In this document: positions 60,626-64,000 of the stretch, piece after piece
How positions within the stretch are numbered: the first letter of the stretch is position 1
Layout: each line of letters opens with the position of its first letter
Source of the DNA: an uncultured Clostridium sp.
GTDB lineage: Bacteria > Bacillota > Clostridia > TANB77 > CAG-508
Direction: 5' to 3'
Assembly (NCBI GenBank): GCA_900553015.1
Contig: USBY01000007.1
Span: 29,042 to 93,041 of the forward strand
Length of the DNA: 64,000 bases
The notes under the pieces: model-generated
What the model was told of the DNA's origin: nothing
The model's input: only the letters and a program-made list of their open reading frames with translations
Databases searched by the model: none
Made by a program: the position numbers and the translations under genes

Positions 60626-60679
60626 GGGAAAAAAGGACCGTCCCCGAATCCCGACGATGGACCGTCCCTAAATCCCGAT
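60626..60679 (+). repeat. REP-like element in the abc-F leader
   Basis: GGGAAAAAAGGACCG and TCCCCGAATCCCGACG, then TGGACCGTCCC and TAAATCCCGAT. It shares the opening of the copies at 6842 and 34229 and lies just before the Shine-Dalgarno AAGGAGG. Confidence 0.75.
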
Positions 60680-60698
60680 AAATCCAGAAGGAGGTAAA

Positions 60699-62177
60699 AT
60701 GTCACTAATTCAAATAAAAAATTTAAGTTTTAGATATGATAATGGAATAGAAAATATTTTTGATGATGTATCTGTTAATTTAGATACAAATTGGAGATTG
60801 GGCCTTATAGGCAGAAATGGAAAAGGAAAAACTACATTATTACAAATTTTATCTGGAAAGCTTAAATATGATGGAATAATTACAAAGAATGTAGATATAG
60901 ATTATTTTCCATTTAAAGTAGATGAAAATAAATTAACTATGGAAGTGATTCAAGATTTTTGCATGGCAGAAGATTGGGAAATTATTAAAGAACTAAATAT
61001 TTTGAATTTTAATATAGAGGCGTTATACAGAACTTTTCAAACACTAAGTGGTGGAGAAAAAGTAAAAGCCATGCTTGTAGCATTGTTTTTAAAAGATAAT
61101 AATTTTTTATTAATTGACGAACCAACAAATCATTTAGATGATGTTTCAAAATTAGATGTAGAAAAATATTTAAAAAATAAAAAAGGATTTATCCTTGTTT
61201 CACATGACAGAAATTTATTAAATAAAGTTACAGATCATATTATGGCTATAAATAATTCAAACATAGATATAATTCAAGGAAATTATTCTGTATGGAAAGA
61301 AGCTTTTGATAGACAAAATAATTTCGAACTAAAGCAAAACGAAAAATTAGGAAAAGAAATAAAAAAATTAGAGAATGCAAGTAAAGAAAGTAAGAAATGG
61401 TCTAACGCAGCAGAAAAAGAAAAACAGAATAAAAGCGGAAGTAAAGAAATGCTGGACAAGGGCTTCTTAGGTCATAAGGCTGCTAAAATAATGAAAAAAT
61501 CAAAAGTTTTAGAAGAAAGAAAAAATAAGAATATACAAGAAGCAAAAAAACTACTTTCTAATGTAGACAACATAGAAAAGTTAAAGATAGTACCATTGCT
61601 ATATGAAAAAAATGATCTTATCACTGCTACAAATTTCCAAATAGAATATGAAAAGCCATTATTTAAACCTATAAATTTTTCTATACAAAATGGAGATAGA
61701 ATATGTATTAAAGGAAAAAATGGAGCAGGAAAGTCTAGTATTATAAAAGCAATTGTTAATAAAGAAAATAGATATAAAGGAATCTTAAACATAGGAAATA
61801 ACTTAAAAATATCATATGTACCACAAGATACGCATACATTAAAAGGCTCATTAAAAGTATTTATTGCAGAAAATAAATTAAACGAAAGTGTATTTAGAGC
61901 AATGCTAGTAAAAATGGGAATAACCCAAACAGAAATGGAACATAATTTAGAAAATTTAAGTGAGGGTCAAAAAAAGAAAATTTTGTTAGGTAAAAGCATA
62001 TCAGAAAATGCTCATATATACATTTGGGATGAACCGTTAAATTACATAGATATACAAACTCGTGAGCAAATAGAAAATATGATTTTGGAATATATGCCAA
62101 CACTTTTATTTATAGAACATGACGAAATGTTTTGCGAGAAAGTAAGCAATAAACCAGCTATAATTTTAGAAAACTAG
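60699..62177 (+). CDS. ABC-F ribosomal protection protein (Lsa/CplR-like)
   Basis: Two ATPase domains without membrane segments. N-domain: Walker A GRNGKGKTT, signature LSGGEKVKA, Walker B LLIDEPTNHLD. C-domain: GKNGAGKSS, LSEGQKKK and IWDEPLNYID. The interdomain linker contains KWSNAAEKEKQ and DKGFLGHKAAKIMKKSK, the pattern of antibiotic-resistance ABC-F proteins of the Lsa/Vml/CplR group, which displace lincosamides, streptogramin A or pleuromutilins from the ribosome. 492 residues fits. The antibiotic spectrum is inferred. Its leader carries a REP-like element. Confidence 0.85.
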   Translation: MSLIQIKNLSFRYDNGIENIFDDVSVNLDTNWRLGLIGRNGKGKTTLLQILSGKLKYDGIITKNVDIDYFPFKVDENKLTMEVIQDFCMAEDWEIIKELNILNFNIEALYRTFQTLSGGEKVKAMLVALFLKDNNFLLIDEPTNHLDDVSKLDVEKYLKNKKGFILVSHDRNLLNKVTDHIMAINNSNIDIIQGNYSVWKEAFDRQNNFELKQNEKLGKEIKKLENASKESKKWSNAAEKEKQNKSGSKEMLDKGFLGHKAAKIMKKSKVLEERKNKNIQEAKKLLSNVDNIEKLKIVPLLYEKNDLITATNFQIEYEKPLFKPINFSIQNGDRICIKGKNGAGKSSIIKAIVNKENRYKGILNIGNNLKISYVPQDTHTLKGSLKVFIAENKLNESVFRAMLVKMGITQTEMEHNLENLSEGQKKKILLGKSISENAHIYIWDEPLNYIDIQTREQIENMILEYMPTLLFIEHDEMFCEKVSNKPAIILEN

Positions 62178-62256
62178 ATAATTCTTTTGGTTTTCCTTGA
62201 ATTAAATTGTTAAAAAGAGTATAATGAAATCGAAAAAATTAGATAGGAGCAGATAA

Positions 62257-63012
62257 ATGCCAAAATTTTTTATAAAAACAGAAAATCTAAAAGAAAATGA
62301 AGAAATATGGATTACTGGTAGTGATGTAAATCATATAAAAAATGTGTTAAGAAAAAAAGTTGATGATAAGATTAATATTTGCAATTCAGATACTCAAAAA
62401 AATTATGAATGCGTAATAAAAAATATAGAAGAGAACAAAATAGTATGTAAAATTTTAGACGAAGTAAAAAGCTTAGCAGAATCTAATATAAATATAACTA
62501 TCTTTCAGGGATTGCCAAAGTCAGATAAGATGGAATTAATAATTCAGAAGACGACTGAACTAGGAGTAAAAACTATAGTTCCGGTAATTACAAAAAGGAC
62601 AGTAATAAAATTAAAAGATAAAGATAAACAAAATAAAGTAGATAGGTGGCGAAAAATTGCAGAAGTAGCGGCAAAACAATCTGGACGAGATATAATTCCT
62701 ACCATAGAAAATATAATAAATATAGCTGATATAAAATTTGATGAATTTGATAAAATTTTTGTCCTATATGAAAACGAAGAAAAGATAAGTATAAAAGACG
62801 AAATAGAACAATTAAAGAATGATAATAAAGAAGAATTAAATATTGGTATTGTAATTGGTCCAGAAGGTGGATTTGCAGAAAGTGAAATAGAACAATTAAG
62901 ATTAAATCAGAATGTATCTGTAGTTACATTAGGAAAAAGAATTCTAAGAACAGAAACAGTAGCATTAGTAGTGAGTGGAATATTAATGTATGAATTAGGA
63001 GATTTAAATTAA
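62257..63012 (+). CDS. rsmE: 16S rRNA m3U1498 methyltransferase
   Basis: A SPOUT-class methyltransferase: a PUA-like N-terminus (DVNHIKNVLRKKVDDKI), KSDKMELIIQKTTELGV, IGPEGGFAESEIEQL and LGKRILRTETV, the SAM-binding knot. 251 residues. It modifies U1498 of 16S rRNA. AGGAGC precedes the ATG, and it is followed 12 bases later by the KE-rich gene. Confidence 0.95.
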   Translation: MPKFFIKTENLKENEEIWITGSDVNHIKNVLRKKVDDKINICNSDTQKNYECVIKNIEENKIVCKILDEVKSLAESNINITIFQGLPKSDKMELIIQKTTELGVKTIVPVITKRTVIKLKDKDKQNKVDRWRKIAEVAAKQSGRDIIPTIENIINIADIKFDEFDKIFVLYENEEKISIKDEIEQLKNDNKEELNIGIVIGPEGGFAESEIEQLRLNQNVSVVTLGKRILRTETVALVVSGILMYELGDLN

Positions 63013-63024
63013 GGAGTGTTAAAT

Positions 63025-64000
63025 ATGTCTAAGAAGAATAAAAAATCAAAGAAAAATCAAGCAAAATCAAAGAAAACAACTAATACTACAAAAGAAATAA
63101 TGCAAGAGAATAAAGAAGAAATAATAGAAGATGTAGCAAACACAGCAGAACAAAAAGAAGAAAAAGCTGTAGAAACAAAAAAAGAAGAAAATAATAAAAA
63201 AGAGGAAATAGTAAAAGAAGATACTAAAGAAACAGACAAAACTGAGAAAGTAGAAGAAAAAAAGGAAGAAAAAAAGGAAGAAAACAAAAAGAAAGATAAA
63301 AAAGCAGAAAAAATAATTGCTGAAATAGAAAAAGAAAAGAAACAACAAAAGAAAATGTCAAAAGAATATGAGAAAAAGGCAAATAAAAAAATCTTTAGAA
63401 ATATAATAATTGCAATAGTAATATTAGCGTTTTGTATATTAAAAATATTGGGATATATGAATATAAGAGAAGATACTTTTGTTGTAGATTTAAAAGTTTT
63501 TAGTATTTCTATATTAATATTTTCAATAATTTTATTTGAGAGAAGCTACAAAAAGATAGATTTAACATTGTTTACACATGGACTGGAAGCTTTATTTGTT
63601 GCTATAGTTACTTTATGCGAGGTATATATTTATCAACTATTTATAGATAAATTTGTTATGGTTATTGCAATTGAATCATTGTTAATATCTGTATATTATA
63701 TTATTAAATGTGTAAGGATATATAATAAAACTAAAAAGGAATATCTAAGAAGTTTAAACGATATCAGTGAGATCGTTAAAGAAGAAAAAATTATAAAAAT
63801 AGAAACACATAGAAGAAGAAACAAAAAAGTACAAGAGAAAACTAATACTGACCAAGAAGAAAACAAGCAAGATAAAAAAGAAGCAGAAGAGAAAGACAAA
63901 ACTAAAGAACAAAAAGAAAATAAAGAAAAAAATACAGATCAATCAAAAGCAAAAACACAAACTAAATCAAATAAGAATTCAAAGAAAAAATCAAAAAAGA
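63025..64000 (+). CDS. KE-rich membrane protein, truncated by the window edge
   Basis: Open from ATG 63025 to the right edge with no stop (325 codons). Residues 1-125 are almost entirely Lys, Glu, Asn and Gln, strongly charged and likely coiled. Four hydrophobic segments follow (about 133-152, 160-180, 190-215, 215-235). The visible C-terminus returns to KE-rich sequence. Such proteins are often large and of unknown function. AGGAG precedes the ATG; it follows rsmE closely. Confidence 0.7.
   Translation, partial: MSKKNKKSKKNQAKSKKTTNTTKEIMQENKEEIIEDVANTAEQKEEKAVETKKEENNKKEEIVKEDTKETDKTEKVEEKKEEKKEENKKKDKKAEKIIAEIEKEKKQQKKMSKEYEKKANKKIFRNIIIAIVILAFCILKILGYMNIREDTFVVDLKVFSISILIFSIILFERSYKKIDLTLFTHGLEALFVAIVTLCEVYIYQLFIDKFVMVIAIESLLISVYYIIKCVRIYNKTKKEYLRSLNDISEIVKEEKIIKIETHRRRNKKVQEKTNTDQEENKQDKKEAEEKDKTKEQKENKEKNTDQSKAKTQTKSNKNSKKKSKK

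Noticed and set aside
6779..60679. CRISPR array
   Set aside because: The repeated palindromes are tens of kilobases apart with no regular spacers, and no cas gene is present.
63057..63942. Several minus-strand frames rich in Phe and Ser at the right edge
   Set aside because: They are the reverse complement of the KE-rich codons (GAA and AAA) of the plus-strand gene.

Overview
The window is AT-rich DNA with gene-dense, mostly co-oriented operons. Arginine is almost always AGA and leucine TTA, Shine-Dalgarno sites are strong, and promoters are consensus sigma-A type. A tyrosine T-box leader, SmpB, a Spo0E-like phosphatase, DUF1540, C_GCAxxG_C_C and DUF362 proteins, a Bce-type peptide-resistance module and an Lsa-like ABC-F protein all point to a low-GC Gram-positive anaerobe of the Clostridia, probably a spore former or a relative of one. 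No rRNA, tRNA, CRISPR array, insertion sequence or prophage was recognised.

Layout. 1-13 kb is housekeeping: a CtpE/Exp7-like P-type ATPase, a DUF218 protein, nadD, plsC, argS, glmM, metG, a DUF3006 plus metallo-beta-lactamase-fold pair, and a GT39-like membrane glycosyltransferase. 12.8-18.5 kb holds a Spo0E-like gene with candidate Spo0A boxes, fba, a Y-family polymerase/YolD pair with a LexA-like site, a peroxiredoxin, smpB and small membrane proteins. 18.7-24.5 kb holds a large AAA+ protein, a GIY-YIG protein, a flavin reductase and a tandem pair of zeta-toxin modules. 25.5-31 kb holds nfo, an RNA m5C methyltransferase and an acetyltransferase/kinase cluster. 32.4-37 kb holds T-box-tyrS and a murL-murD pair, which suggests the alternative MurD2/MurL route to D-glutamate in peptidoglycan. 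37-42 kb holds a TetR regulator with a double operator and a heterodimeric ABC exporter. 43-48 kb holds flavoproteins and poorly known proteins. 48.6-55.4 kb holds bceRS and bceAB, separated by three unrelated small genes. 55.5-64 kb holds a monofunctional transglycosylase, a Nudix-methyltransferase fusion, a glycoamylase-domain protein, a pentapeptide-repeat protein, an ABC-F protein, rsmE and a truncated KE-rich membrane protein.

Two patterns run across these regions. First, a dispersed REP-like palindrome (arms GGGATTTGGGGA and TCCTTAAATCCC around a CGT loop, plus a second arm type with the same core) occurs at about twelve intergenic places. Second, a set of single genes of unknown function, several visibly less AT-rich than their neighbours, each carry their own consensus promoter and strong hairpin terminator and sit between operons like moron cassettes. 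One set of three separates bceRS from bceAB, and one gene in it has a promoter abutting the BceR operator. No single locus is clearly a new defence or metabolic system. The best leads are the cassette set, the REP family, the tandem zeta modules and murL-murD.
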